Shown here in pieces: positions 1-8,959 of a stretch of DNA of 32,860 nt. The notes beneath the pieces are model-generated. The model had not been told where the DNA came from, did not search any database, and saw only the letters and a program-made list of their open reading frames with translations. The stretch spans positions 1-32,860 of the forward strand of contig CALXRZ010000014.1 in assembly GCA_944391015.1 (NCBI GenBank), in the 5' to 3' direction. Each line of letters begins with the position of its first letter. The stretch's first letter is position 1. Source of the DNA: an uncultured Clostridia bacterium. GTDB lineage: Bacteria; Bacillota; Clostridia; TANB77; CAG-508. Both the position numbers and the translations under genes were made by a program.

Positions 1-150
1 TGGCATCAATATATGCAAAACTTATTGGCACCTAAGTCAGAAGCAAGCAATATGAAAGCTATATATGAGGCATCGGGCACAGCAGATGCAGGTTTGAATT
101 TTATAATTCCATTATATGAAAATATGCCGGAAGAAGTTTCGGAATACTAA
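1..150 (+). CDS. C-terminal end of a cell-wall hydrolase-like protein (partial)
   Basis: The gene runs in from the left edge, and only its last 49 codons are visible, ending at TAA 148-150. The tail contains YMQNLLAPKSEA and FIIPLYENMP. I associate this pattern with the end of clostridial glucosaminidase-type (GH73-like) surface hydrolases, where an IP-x-Y-x-N-MP motif closes the catalytic domain. No upstream domain is visible, so the assignment rests on this tail alone. The next gene starts 45 bases downstream with its own ribosome binding site. Confidence 0.45.
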   Translation, partial: WHQYMQNLLAPKSEASNMKAIYEASGTADAGLNFIIPLYENMPEEVSEY

Positions 151-195
151 ATAAAATACTAAAGATAACTAATAATTACAGGAGGAGATATTTTA

Positions 196-711
196 GTGAA
201 TTATATAAATAAAGGAAAAAGAGATATATTAATCATACCAAAATTTAATAACATTCATAAAATCCAAATAATAAGAGAAAAATATGATGAATTATTTAAT
301 ATGATAGAACCTCATATAACTTTAGCATTTCCTTTTAGAAGTAATATTTCTAATGAAGAATTAAAACGACAATTATTAAATATTACTAAGGACATTACTC
401 CTTTTAAAGTAAAATGTAAAGGAATAAATTTAGTAAAAGATAATAGAATTGATACATATTACATATTTTTAAATATAGTAGAGGGCAAAAATATTATAAA
501 AGAAATTAGTTATAGAATTTATGAAAATATATTGACAGATATAAACATAGGGAAATACAATTATGAGCCACATATAACTCTTGGTACTATAAATAATCCT
601 AATGAAAAAATAGAACTTAATGAAGAATTTGAAACAATAGTGGATAGTATTACAGTGGAGCAAATAGGCGAAAACGAGGAATCAATTATAGAATTTATAA
701 TAAATTTATAA
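196..711 (+). CDS. 2'-5' RNA ligase / 2H phosphoesterase family protein
   Basis: The 171-aa protein has two H-x-T motifs, HIT at about residues 40-42 and HIT at about 126-128, each preceded by E-P. This duplicated motif defines the 2H phosphoesterase superfamily (ThpR/LigT, YjcG-like), whose members hydrolyse or ligate 2',5' or cyclic phosphodiester bonds in RNA or nucleotides. The length is normal for the family. Translation starts at GTG 196, with GGAGGA at 181-186 as the Shine-Dalgarno. It is likely cytoplasmic. The substrate cannot be told from sequence, and nothing in the neighbours (a wall hydrolase before, YebC after) fixes a pathway. Confidence 0.85.
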   Translation: MNYINKGKRDILIIPKFNNIHKIQIIREKYDELFNMIEPHITLAFPFRSNISNEELKRQLLNITKDITPFKVKCKGINLVKDNRIDTYYIFLNIVEGKNIIKEISYRIYENILTDINIGKYNYEPHITLGTINNPNEKIELNEEFETIVDSITVEQIGENEESIIEFIINL

Positions 712-848
712 TTATAAAGCAAAATATCTATAAATAACACAAAAACCACTACACAAAACAAAAAAATTATGATAAAATATTTTAGGTTATAAAATTTTGC
801 ATAAAATATGCAAATAGTAAACAGAAAAATAAAAAGGAGGAATTAACT

Positions 849-1574
849 ATGTCGGGACACAGTAAATGGCATAACATACAAGCAAAAAAAGGAAAAGCAG
901 ATGCAGCAAGAGGAAAAATATTTACAAAATTAGGTAGAGAATTATTGATAGCAGTAAAGCAAGGAGGACCTGATCCGGCTGGTAATTCTAAACTTAAGGA
1001 CGTAATAGCAAAATGTAAGGCAAATAATATGCCAAACGATACAATAAATAATGCAATAAAAAAAGCATCAGGAGCTGGAAATAGCGAAAATTACGAAGAA
1101 ATTACTTATGAGGGATATGGCACAAACGGTGTAGCTGTAATAGTTGAAGCAAGTACAGATAACAAAAACAGAACAGCATCAGATGTAAGACACGCATTTG
1201 ACAAAGCTGGAGGAAATTTAGGAACATCTGGTTGTGTATCATATTTATTCTCTAAAAAGGGTGTAATTGTTATAGATAGAACTACAACTAATTTATCTGA
1301 AGATGATATGATGATGCTAGCTTTAGATAATGGAGCAGAAGACTTTGAAGCCGGTGATGAATGTTATGAAATAACAACATCACCAGAAGATTTTGCTAAA
1401 GTTAGAGAAGCTTTAGAAGCACAGGGCTTAGAATTCTTAGAAGCAGAAGTTCAAATGGTTCCATCTACATACATTAAATTAGACGAAAAAGACAGCGAAA
1501 AAATGCAAAGGTTAATAGACAACCTAGAAGATTTAGATGACGTTATGAATGTGTACCATAACTGGGAAGAGTAG
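849..1574 (+). CDS. yebC: YebC/PmpR (TACO1) family protein
   Basis: The 241-aa protein begins with the family signature SGHSKWHNI and continues with the [19 protein letters not shown] stretch. It ends in an acidic region, as expected for YebC. Members are DNA-binding transcriptional regulators or ribosome-associated factors that help translation through difficult stretches such as polyproline. Start ATG 849 has AAGGAGG at 834-840. Full length with no anomalies. The gene is followed by a long structured intergenic segment and a terminator, so it is probably transcribed alone. A link between a translation-easing factor and the frameshift sites in this window is only a thought, not evidence. Confidence 0.95.
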   Translation: MSGHSKWHNIQAKKGKADAARGKIFTKLGRELLIAVKQGGPDPAGNSKLKDVIAKCKANNMPNDTINNAIKKASGAGNSENYEEITYEGYGTNGVAVIVEASTDNKNRTASDVRHAFDKAGGNLGTSGCVSYLFSKKGVIVIDRTTTNLSEDDMMMLALDNGAEDFEAGDECYEITTSPEDFAKVREALEAQGLEFLEAEVQMVPSTYIKLDEKDSEKMQRLIDNLEDLDDVMNVYHNWEE

Positions 1575-1693
1575 AATTGAAAAAAATTGCGTTTTGGCGT
1601 TATTGAACTACACATCGAAAAACCTCAGCGTACAAAGAGTACGTTTCCGGTTTTTTCGTTTGCTCGCTTAACCAAGCACAATTTTTTTCAATT
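1575..1693. repeat. Nested inverted-repeat intergenic element
   Basis: A perfect 15-bp inverted repeat (1575-1589 with 1679-1693, AATTGAAAAAAATTG and its complement) encloses a second stem, CGAAAAACC 1616-1624 with GGTTTTTTCG 1649-1658. That stem encloses a third, CGTAC 1629-1633 with GTACG 1639-1643. The segment starts at the yebC stop codon. It would fold into one long hairpin on either strand. It may be a mobile palindromic repeat or an RNA structure; no known RNA family was recognised. Confidence 0.6.
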
Positions 1694-1710
1694 TATGATA
1701 AAGCTTTAGA

Positions 1711-1756
1711 GGCAGAGAATGTTATTCAGTATAAGAAATAGTTCTCTGCTTTTTTA
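1711..1756 (+). terminator. Rho-independent terminator after yebC
   Basis: GCAGAGAA (1712-1719) pairs with TTCTCTGC (1742-1749), and the stem is followed directly by TTTTTT. The loop is about 22 nt. Confidence 0.75.
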
Positions 1757-1869
1757 CAAAAGAGAGGGAGTGGTTGGAAAGTAATTATAATTTTGGCGTG
1801 TCAACCATCGTTTAAAATTTAATTCTTTTACAACCAAATATAAGTCTCAAGGAAGGAAAAAGATAATTT

Positions 1870-3441
1870 ATGAAGAAAAAAGGTTTAATAGTTGCAATTA
1901 TTGTAATAGCAGTTCTACTAATTTTAGCAGGAGGAGCATTTGCATTTATATACTTTGGAACTGATTTATTATTATCGGAAAGACAAGGGTTTGAAAAATA
2001 TGCTATACAGATAGTTACTGGAGAAAATAAGTTTATATCAAGCAATTTAGAAAACTATTATAATAGAAAAGAAACAACTCCATATACTACTGATGGCTCA
2101 ATAAGTGCAGATACAATGCTAATTGGAGAAACGGCTACAACAAATTCTACAGAGGTACAGAAATTAGTAGACATACTTAGATATAGCGACCAAGCATCTA
2201 TTTCTTTTGAAGGAAAAGTAGATAATGCAAATAAAAAATTTGAGCAAAATATTTCAATTAACTATTCAGATGCAGTAAAATTTCCATTTACATATAGAGT
2301 TGATGGGGACATATACGGAATACAATCAGATGAAATTAGTGATACTTTTATTGCAATAGACAATAATAATCTGCCAGAATTATTTCAAAAATTAGGAGCA
2401 ACTGATGTAACAGCTGTACCAAACAAGCTAGAATCAACAGAATTACAAAGTGCAAGATTCACCAATGAGGAAAAAACACATATATTAAATACGTATATTT
2501 TACCAATATACAATAGTATAACAGATGAAAAATTTTCTAAACAAGATAATTCTGATGGCTCTGTAACATATACACTTACACTAACAACACAAGAAATGAA
2601 AAATATATTAGTACAAGCTTTAGATATTCTAAAGGAAGACCAACTAATGCTTGATAAATTAAATGGTATAGTACAAGAACTATATGGTGACAATTATAAT
2701 GAAGCAACTATGGAAATAAATCAAAAAAGCATACAGGAGTATATATCAAATATTGAAAGTGCCTCAATAGAAGATGACACAATACAACTTGGTATAACTC
2801 AAACCAATAGAAAAGTAAACAAAATAAGTATAAATTATGGAGAAATAGCTATAGACATATCAAAACTAGTTTCTAATCAATCAGGAGACAACTATAATAT
2901 ATCAATACTAAAAGAAGGGTATACTCTACTTGATTTAGAAATATCTTACTCAGTAATAGATACTAATAGTTTGAATGAACAATATATTGCTACAGTTAAT
3001 ATTGAAAATAATTCGACTATTACATATCATTATTCTAATACAGTAACATTTGGAAGTAATATAAGCTTTGAACCACTTAATGCAACAAATTCTGCAATAT
3101 TAAATAGCTATTCTACTGAACAATTATTGCCATTCTTAGGACAGCTAGGAATTAGAATTGTACAAATAAACAATGAGCAAATGACTGCACTTGGTTATCC
3201 AACAGAACTAATAAATCCAGTTATTATGTGGTTTGCAACACCATCAATAGTAACAACTATACAAGACCAAGAAAACATATATAATAATGCACAAGGGGGA
3301 CAACAAGATTTTAATGAAACATTAGAGCAAGATAATGAAAATTTAAATAGCATAGAAGAACAAATAAAAGATTTATATCAAAATTCAGAGACTAATAATA
3401 TAAATGTAGGTACATCTAACATTATAGCGAATGTAAATTAA
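1870..3441 (+). CDS. Membrane-anchored extracellular protein of unknown function
   Basis: I do not recognise this 523-aa protein. It has a short Lys-rich N-terminus and one hydrophobic segment (about residues 5-30, no lipobox Cys). A large polar region follows that should lie outside the membrane. The extracellular part is rich in Ser, Thr, Asn and Ile with no catalytic motif I can name. The last 60 residues are Gln/Asn/Glu-rich and probably disordered. Start ATG 1870 has GGAAGG at 1851-1856, a rather long spacing. Terminators before and after make it a single-gene unit just upstream of spoIIIA. A role in envelope or sporulation is only a guess from position. Confidence 0.7.
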   Translation: MKKKGLIVAIIVIAVLLILAGGAFAFIYFGTDLLLSERQGFEKYAIQIVTGENKFISSNLENYYNRKETTPYTTDGSISADTMLIGETATTNSTEVQKLVDILRYSDQASISFEGKVDNANKKFEQNISINYSDAVKFPFTYRVDGDIYGIQSDEISDTFIAIDNNNLPELFQKLGATDVTAVPNKLESTELQSARFTNEEKTHILNTYILPIYNSITDEKFSKQDNSDGSVTYTLTLTTQEMKNILVQALDILKEDQLMLDKLNGIVQELYGDNYNEATMEINQKSIQEYISNIESASIEDDTIQLGITQTNRKVNKISINYGEIAIDISKLVSNQSGDNYNISILKEGYTLLDLEISYSVIDTNSLNEQYIATVNIENNSTITYHYSNTVTFGSNISFEPLNATNSAILNSYSTEQLLPFLGQLGIRIVQINNEQMTALGYPTELINPVIMWFATPSIVTTIQDQENIYNNAQGGQQDFNETLEQDNENLNSIEEQIKDLYQNSETNNINVGTSNIIANVN

Positions 3442-3470
3442 AAAATAATTATAAAATAGTTCTAAAATAA

Positions 3471-3539
3471 AAAATACAGCATATATATTTAATATATGTT
3501 GTATTTTTTATGTAATAGGAAATTTCTATTACATAAAAA
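3471..3539 (+). terminator. Two consecutive hairpins after the membrane protein gene
   Basis: The first hairpin pairs AATACAGCATATAT with ATATATGTTGTATT and runs into a T-tract at 3504-3509, a normal terminator. The second overlaps its end: a perfect 14-bp stem (3505-3518 with 3526-3539) around a 7-nt loop. This makes the region a terminator in both orientations. The following 137 bases up to spoIIIAA hold no gene. I could not identify a convincing sigma-E promoter in them. Confidence 0.7.
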
Positions 3540-3676
3540 GGCTATAATCGAAATTAGCCTTTAGGATTTCCTCCTCATAATCGGAAACCTAAATCGGCAC
3601 GAACAAAAGGCGAGCTCGTCACTTGGCTCTGTTGCTTCAGAAATTTGCATCTACAATAAAAAAGAGGTAATAGCAA

Positions 3677-4573
3677 ATGAAAAATAATGTGTTAGAAGTA
3701 CTAGAGTATTTCCCAAGTAAAGTAAGGGAATGCTTAACTAAATACGAAAAAGTATTATACGAAACCCAAGAAATACATTTGTATACAAATAGAAACATAT
3801 ACTTAAGGACAAGTTCAGACGAAGTAGAGGTTGATTATGTAACTATAAGTAATGACATATTAGAAACACTTCAACGTATATGCGATAATTCTATATATAC
3901 ATATCAAAATCAAATTTGTAATGGCTTTATTACAGTAAAAGGTGGGCATAGAGTAGGTATATCTGGCGAAGTGGTAATAAAAGATGGACAAGTAATAAAT
4001 ATTTCGTACATATATAGCTTAAACTTTAGAATTGCAAGGCAAGTGCCTGGATGTAGTAATACAGCATTGCCATACATATTAAATGTTAAAGAAAATACTG
4101 TATATAATACTATTATTTTATCACCACCAGGGCGAGGAAAAACTACGTTGCTAAGAGATATTGTAAGAAGCATAAGCGACGGAATTGAAAGAATGGGCTT
4201 TAGAGGTATACACGTAGGCGTAGTAGATGAAAGAGGAGAAATTGCTGCTATATACAAAGGGACACCTCAAAATGATGTAGGGAAAAGAACTGATATATTA
4301 GATAATATCAGCAAGGACAAAGGGTTAAAAATGTTAATAAGAGCAATGTGTCCACAAGTGGTGGTGGCAGATGAAATTGGTACGAAAGAAGATGTTGAAG
4401 CTATAAAGTATGCAGTAACATCTGGAGTAAAAGGAATTTTTACAGCGCACGGTGCAAACTTAAATGATGTTTTGCTAAATCCTATATTAAAAGAACTATA
4501 TAACTTGAATATAATTGAAAAGACTATTTTAATAAACCAAAATAGAGAAATTAAGCTAATAGATAGCAAGTAA
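3677..4573 (+). CDS. spoIIIAA: Stage III sporulation protein AA (ATPase)
   Basis: The 298-aa protein is the secretion-type ATPase of the SpoIIIA-SpoIIQ channel that connects mother cell and forespore. Walker A reads PPGRGKTT (G152-T157) and Walker B is VVVADEIG with D232/E233. The downstream FTAHG matches the family. It is cytoplasmic in the mother cell and thought to energise channel assembly or export. Start ATG 3677 has an AGAGG site. It is the first gene of an intact spoIIIA operon. In characterised species this operon is controlled by sigma E. Confidence 0.97.
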   Translation: MKNNVLEVLEYFPSKVRECLTKYEKVLYETQEIHLYTNRNIYLRTSSDEVEVDYVTISNDILETLQRICDNSIYTYQNQICNGFITVKGGHRVGISGEVVIKDGQVINISYIYSLNFRIARQVPGCSNTALPYILNVKENTVYNTIILSPPGRGKTTLLRDIVRSISDGIERMGFRGIHVGVVDERGEIAAIYKGTPQNDVGKRTDILDNISKDKGLKMLIRAMCPQVVVADEIGTKEDVEAIKYAVTSGVKGIFTAHGANLNDVLLNPILKELYNLNIIEKTILINQNREIKLIDSK

Positions 4574-4660
4574 ATTTTGCATAATCAAAAGATGCAGTCA
4601 GAACGAATTAAACCATTTTACTTGTTAAGTAAGAAAAAATAGAGAAAGGGAGGAGAACAA

Positions 4661-5170
4661 ATGATTTTTATAAAAACTTTTATTTTATTATTGATATTCA
4701 TTGGAAGTTTAAATGCAGGCAAAATAATTGCTAAGAAATACTCAAATAGAGTACAAGAATTGCGAGATATGAAAAATGCACTTAATATGTTTTTAACTAA
4801 AATAAAATTTACTTATGAGGCCGTTCCTGTAAGTTTTAATGAAATAGGAAATAACATAAATGGAAATATTGGAAAAATATTTAGAACTGCTTCTGAAAAT
4901 ATGAAAGAAAAATCAGCAGGAGATGCCTGGGAAGAAGTTATTGATAAAATGCAAACAAGCTTAACTAAAGAGGACAAAGACATAATAAAAGGGCTAGGAA
5001 AATTGCTTGGAAAAACTGATTTAGAGGGTCAAGTAAGCGAAATAAAACTTGTACAAAATTTTTTGACTACACAAATTGAACTCGCTGAAAAAGAAAAAGA
5101 GAAAAATGAAAAACTATACAGAACTTTAGGTGGTGTTGTAGGAATTGCAATAGTTATTATATTAGTTTAA
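4661..5170 (+). CDS. spoIIIAB: Stage III sporulation protein AB
   Basis: The 169-aa protein has an N-terminal membrane segment, a charged helical middle (residues 25-145) with the GKTDLEGQ motif, and a C-terminal membrane segment (GVVGIAIVIILV). This is the topology of SpoIIIAB, a GspF-like component of the feeding-tube complex. Start ATG 4661 has GGGAGGAG close upstream. The gap to spoIIIAA is 87 bases, longer than the overlapping arrangement in Bacillus subtilis. Confidence 0.93.
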   Translation: MIFIKTFILLLIFIGSLNAGKIIAKKYSNRVQELRDMKNALNMFLTKIKFTYEAVPVSFNEIGNNINGNIGKIFRTASENMKEKSAGDAWEEVIDKMQTSLTKEDKDIIKGLGKLLGKTDLEGQVSEIKLVQNFLTTQIELAEKEKEKNEKLYRTLGGVVGIAIVIILV

Positions 5171-5254
5171 AACAAGCAAAATATGAAGCCCCACACTATG
5201 GAATTTTAAATCATAGCACACATTATTTTATGGTATGGTTAGAAAGGATTTATT

Positions 5255-5449
5255 ATGGATATAGATTTATTATTTAAAATTGCAGCAATAGGAATTTTGG
5301 TAGCAGTTCTTCACCAGGTACTAGTAAGAGCAGGAAGAGAAGACCAAGCTATGATGACCACACTTGCTGGACTAGTCATAGTGCTTACACTAGTAATTAA
5401 AGAAATTAGTACATTATTTGATTCTGTAAGGACTATGTTTGGATTATAA
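5255..5449 (+). CDS. spoIIIAC: Stage III sporulation protein AC
   Basis: This is a 64-aa protein with two membrane segments and the family pattern LHQVLVRAGREDQA between them, the usual length for SpoIIIAC. It is a small integral membrane part of the SpoIIIA complex. Start ATG 5255 has AAAGGA upstream. The gap to spoIIIAB is 84 bases and holds no gene. Confidence 0.94.
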   Translation: MDIDLLFKIAAIGILVAVLHQVLVRAGREDQAMMTTLAGLVIVLTLVIKEISTLFDSVRTMFGL

Positions 5450-5605
5450 AGATTTAGCATTTAAAATACATATTACTATGATAGCTAAGCTTTGTGTATA
5501 AGGCATATGGTCACAACAGATGCTATAATTACCTCTTCGTCATTGATAGTTATTTCAATAGGAGGGTGAACATTTTCTATACAAAAAAAGAGAGGAAACT
5601 TAATA

Positions 5606-5992
5606 ATGGATATTATAAAAATTATTGGAGTAGGACTTATTTCTTTAATAATAATCATAATAATAAGACAATATAAACCAGAATTTACGCTATATGTTTC
5701 TTTACTTGCCGGAGCTATTATCCTTGTATTCCTTATGAATAAAATAACAGGAATAATAAATTTATTAACTTCGCTGTCAAATAAGGCTGGCGTTAACAAC
5801 GAATTCCTTACACTGTTAATAAAAATAACAGGAATAGCATTTTTAACGGAGTTTGCAGTAAGCATATGTAAAGATACTGGAGAAACAGCAATAGCAAATA
5901 AAGTAGATATGGGAGGGAAAATAATCATAGTGTCAATGTCAATACCAATAATTTCTAGTTTGCTAGAAACTATTTTAGAGGTACTGCCATAA
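5606..5992 (+). CDS. spoIIIAD: Stage III sporulation protein AD
   Basis: This 128-aa protein has four predicted hydrophobic stretches and the FAVSICKDTGETAIANKVDM motif typical of SpoIIIAD. It pairs with SpoIIIAC in the mother-cell membrane. Start ATG 5606 has AGAGAGGA upstream. The 156-base gap before it is unusually long for this operon and contains only meaningless short frames. Confidence 0.95.
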   Translation: MDIIKIIGVGLISLIIIIIIRQYKPEFTLYVSLLAGAIILVFLMNKITGIINLLTSLSNKAGVNNEFLTLLIKITGIAFLTEFAVSICKDTGETAIANKVDMGGKIIIVSMSIPIISSLLETILEVLP

Positions 5993-6043
5993 TACAAAAA
6001 TGTCATACATAAGAAAAATAAAAAACGAGTGTGGAGGAGCAAA

Positions 6044-7262
6044 TTGTTAAATATAATAAATGTAAGGCAGTTAAAAACTAATAAACAAAACAAGTATCAC
6101 CTAAAATTATGTACAATAATCTTAAGCTTTATATGCATCTGTATTATTCCACATAATGTACAAGCTACAGAAGAAAGTATAAGTAGTGAAAATATTATGA
6201 AATCACAACAAGAGGCACTAAATATAAATTCATTTATTCAGGAGGCTGATAAATACACTCAAGATGTATACGAAGACTTAGATATGGGAGAACTATTTAC
6301 ATCTGCAATATCTGGCAATATAGATAATGAAACAATAATAAATAGTATTATAAGGGCTATCCGGAGGAGAGGTTTTTGACTCAATAGGAGTTTTGGCAAG
6401 TATACTTGTAATAATAGTAATACATAGCATTTTAAAAAGCATAAGCGAAGGACTTGAAAACAAAGGAATAGCACAAATTACGTACTATGTGCAATACATA
6501 CTTATAGTAACACTAATGATGACAAACTTTGTGCAAGTATTAGACATAATAAAAGAGTCGATACAGAATTTGGTTGGTTTTATGAATTCTTTAATACCTA
6601 TACTAATAACCTTAATGATAACCACAGGAAGCATAGTATCAGCAAATTTAATACAGCCAATAATATTATTTGTAATAACTTTCATTGGCAACTTTATTAC
6701 TGGGATAATAATTCCACTTGTTCTAATTTCTACTTCACTGGGAATAGTATCTAAAATATCGGACAAGGTGCAAATAGATAAATTATCTAAATTCTTCAAA
6801 AGTAGTGTTGTATGGGTATTAGGTGTTGTACTCACACTATTTGTGGGACTAGTATCCATAGAGGGAAGTTTAAGCAGTAGTGTTGATGGAATAACTGCAA
6901 AAACTGCAAAGGCAGCAGTATCTAGCTTTATCCCAGTTGTGGGAAAAATACTAGGAGATGCAGTTGACACAGTAATAGGTTGCAGTTCAATACTCAAAAA
7001 TGCCACAGGAATTGTAGGAATAGTAATTATAATAGGAATTGTAGTATTACCTATTGTAAAACTGGCAGTGCTGATGGGAATATATTACTTAGGCTCGGCA
7101 CTTTGCCAGCCCATAGCAGATAGCAAAATCGTTTCACTATTAGACCAAATGGGAGACACATTTAAAACATTTCTTGCAATAATGTGTAGTGTATCTGTAA
7201 TGTTTATCATTGGAGTTACATTAGTCATTAAAATCTCAAATAGTGGAATGATGTATAGATAG
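6044..7262 (+). CDS. spoIIIAE: Stage III sporulation protein AE, reading through a +1 frameshift at CGG
   Basis: Two frames join into one SpoIIIAE of about 405 aa, close to the roughly 400 aa of the Bacillus protein. The first 106 codons (signal peptide, then an acidic extracellular stretch) run in one frame up to ATC CGG. Without a shift, translation stops at TGA 6377-6379. If the C of CGG (6362) is skipped, GGA GGA GAG follows and the frame continues through six to eight membrane helices to TAG 7260. I prefer start TTG 6044, with GGAGGA at 6033-6038; the upstream GTG lies before that site. SpoIIIAE is a polytopic permease-like core component of the SpoIIIA channel, so an unshifted product lacking all its helices would be useless. 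It sits between spoIIIAD and spoIIIAF as expected. Confidence 0.9.
6362..6364 (+). other. Putative +1 frameshift site, CGG in spoIIIAE
   Basis: The local reading is ATC CGG AGG AGA GGT TTT TGA in the entering frame and ATC (C) GGA GGA GAG GTT after a +1 move. It is one of six in-frame CGG codons in the window, all at frame breaks. Confidence 0.8.
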
Positions 7263-7274
7263 GAGGGATATTCT

Positions 7275-8045
7275 ATTGATTGGTTAAGCGATTGGTCACA
7301 AGCAATAATAATTGCAGTAATAATAGGTACAATAATTGAAATGATACTACCTGAAGGAAATAGTAAAAAATACATAAAAGTAGTAATTGGAATATATGTA
7401 CTTTTTACAATAGTATCACCTATTATTACTAAAATATCTGGGAAAGAAATACAAGTATCAGACATAATTGATTTAGACGAGTACATAGAAGAAGCCAAAA
7501 CTGCTAGCAAGGCACAAAATCAAATGGAAATACAAAATGAGGATAACATACTTGACATATATATAAATGGAATAAAAGAAGATATGAAAGCAAAAATAGA
7601 GGCAAAGGGCTATGTAGTAAACAATATAACTATAAATGTAGCAAATGACGGAAGCTACGAAATACAAAATGCTATACTAGATGTGGAGAAAAGAGCAAGC
7701 TATAGTACAGAAAATACAAAAACGAAATCTACAGAACAAAAAGTGGCAAATACAGAAAAGACAGAAAACGCAGAAAATGCAGGAAACGTAGAAGATACAG
7801 AAAATGCAGGCAACGCAGGAAATACTGGAAATACCGAAAGTATAGAAACCATAGAAGCAATAAATAAAGTAGATGTAAATATTTCAATGAGCAACACAGA
7901 AAACACTAACAGCAATAATAAAGACAGTGATAATAATGATGAGGGTAATAATCAAAATGAATTATCAATAATGCAAAAACAAGAACTAAAGGAATACATT
8001 AGTAGTGTATATGAAATAAAAGAAAACAATATAACAATAAAATAA
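7275..8045 (+). CDS. spoIIIAF: Stage III sporulation protein AF, probable ATT start
   Basis: The N-terminus DWLSDWSQAIIIAVIIG followed by a second helix and a PEGNSKKYIK loop is characteristic of SpoIIIAF. It extends upstream of the first in-frame ATG (7341), which would delete the first membrane helix. The only plausible start is ATT 7275, seven bases after AGGAGGG (7261-7267); no ATG, GTG or TTG lies in frame there. The protein is about 256 aa, longer than Bacillus SpoIIIAF because of an insertion of Asn/Ala/Gly/Glu/Thr repeats at about residues 150-185. The C-terminal region returns to a family-like end (residues 235-256). It directly follows spoIIIAE. Confidence 0.9.
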   Translation: MDWLSDWSQAIIIAVIIGTIIEMILPEGNSKKYIKVVIGIYVLFTIVSPIITKISGKEIQVSDIIDLDEYIEEAKTASKAQNQMEIQNEDNILDIYINGIKEDMKAKIEAKGYVVNNITINVANDGSYEIQNAILDVEKRASYSTENTKTKSTEQKVANTEKTENAENAGNVEDTENAGNAGNTGNTESIETIEAINKVDVNISMSNTENTNSNNKDSDNNDEGNNQNELSIMQKQELKEYISSVYEIKENNITIK

Positions 8046-8065
8046 ATGTCGGCTTTAAGGGAAGG

Positions 8066-8181
8066 CTCTTCTGCGACAAATATGTCGTGTTTGGCATTAG
8101 ATACGGACTCTTCTACGACAAATATGTTGCGTTTGGCATTAGATACGGATTCTTCTGCGACAAATAGTCGTGTTTGACTTG
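8066..8181 (+). repeat. Three tandem copies of a 42-bp unit between spoIIIAF and spoIIIAG
   Basis: CTCTTCTGCGACA recurs at 8066, 8108 and 8150 with small changes, giving an exact 42-bp period. Each unit contains the small palindrome CGACA-AATA-TGTCG or a degraded version, and copies one and two share the TTTGGCATTAGATA tail. It lies in the 169-base gap inside the operon. Confidence 0.75.
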
Positions 8182-8214
8182 GTTTCTTATTGTAAGCTAG
8201 AAAAGGAGGAAAAA

Positions 8215-8847
8215 ATGTTAAAAGATAAGATAAAAGGGTTATTAACTAAAAAAGAAGATGAACCAGACAAGAAAAAATTAGAAAATTTAGTAGTATTTGT
8301 AATTATACTTATCATAACAATTATCATAATAAACTTTATTTGGAATGGAGGTTCAGAAGACAATGAAACAAATACACAAACAACAGACGCAAATAAGAAA
8401 TTAGCAACACAATCGTATAATCAAACAACAGTTAGTAACACAGAACTAGAAGAATCAAATAATACTATAATAGACGAATTGGAGGACATTTTATCAAATA
8501 TAAATGGTGTTGGAAAAGTAAAAGTTATGATTACATATTCAGAAACTAGTAAAACAGTGCCGGTATATAATGAAGAAAGTAGTCAGCAAGACACAGAAGA
8601 AACAGACAGCGAAGGAGGAACACGAAAAATAACACAAACCGATACAAAAAAAGAAGTAATATATGAAGAAAACGGAGAACAAAAAACGCTAATCACACGA
8701 AGTGTAATAAGCCCAACAGTAGAAGGAGCAATTATTACAGCAGAGGGGGCAGGTGATATTACAGTTAAAACTAACATAATACAAGCAGTATCAGCAGTAA
8801 CGGGTTTATCCACTCATAAAATACAAGTATTTGAAATGTCACATTAG
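8215..8847 (+). CDS. spoIIIAG: Stage III sporulation protein AG
   Basis: The 210-aa protein has a Lys-rich N-terminus, one membrane segment (about residues 24-43) and an extracellular ring-forming domain. The domain carries DELEDILSNINGVGKVKVMI and ends in VTGLSTHKIQVFEM. SpoIIIAG oligomerises into a large ring in the intermembrane space between mother cell and forespore. The chosen start is ATG 8215, preceded by AAAAGGAGGA; an upstream extension to 8170 has no ribosome site. Length is close to that of the Bacillus protein. Confidence 0.95.
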   Translation: MLKDKIKGLLTKKEDEPDKKKLENLVVFVIILIITIIIINFIWNGGSEDNETNTQTTDANKKLATQSYNQTTVSNTELEESNNTIIDELEDILSNINGVGKVKVMITYSETSKTVPVYNEESSQQDTEETDSEGGTRKITQTDTKKEVIYEENGEQKTLITRSVISPTVEGAIITAEGAGDITVKTNIIQAVSAVTGLSTHKIQVFEMSH

Positions 8848-8888
8848 GGACATATATTAGGAACATACATTAAGAACATACATTAGAA

Positions 8889-8945
8889 CATACCTGTCCC
8901 CAAAAGTGCCAAATGGCACTTTTGTGACAGGCACCAAGGTGCCAA
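8889..8945 (+). repeat. Palindromic repeat between spoIIIAG and spoIIIAH
   Basis: AAAAGTGCC-AAAT-GGCACTTTT (8902-8923) is flanked by CCTGTCCC on the left and GTGACAGG on the right, then by GGCACC-AA-GGTGCC. Together these form a stacked hairpin set with the look of a dispersed clostridial intergenic palindrome. It is preceded by three ACATACATTA-type short repeats (8849-8891). Confidence 0.6.
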
Positions 8946-8959
8946 ATTAGGAGGTTAGT

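Noticed and set aside
5494-5676. 60-codon frame between spoIIIAC and spoIIIAD.
   Set aside because: It overlaps the start of spoIIIAD out of frame, has odd composition and no ribosome site; the family explains the region without it.
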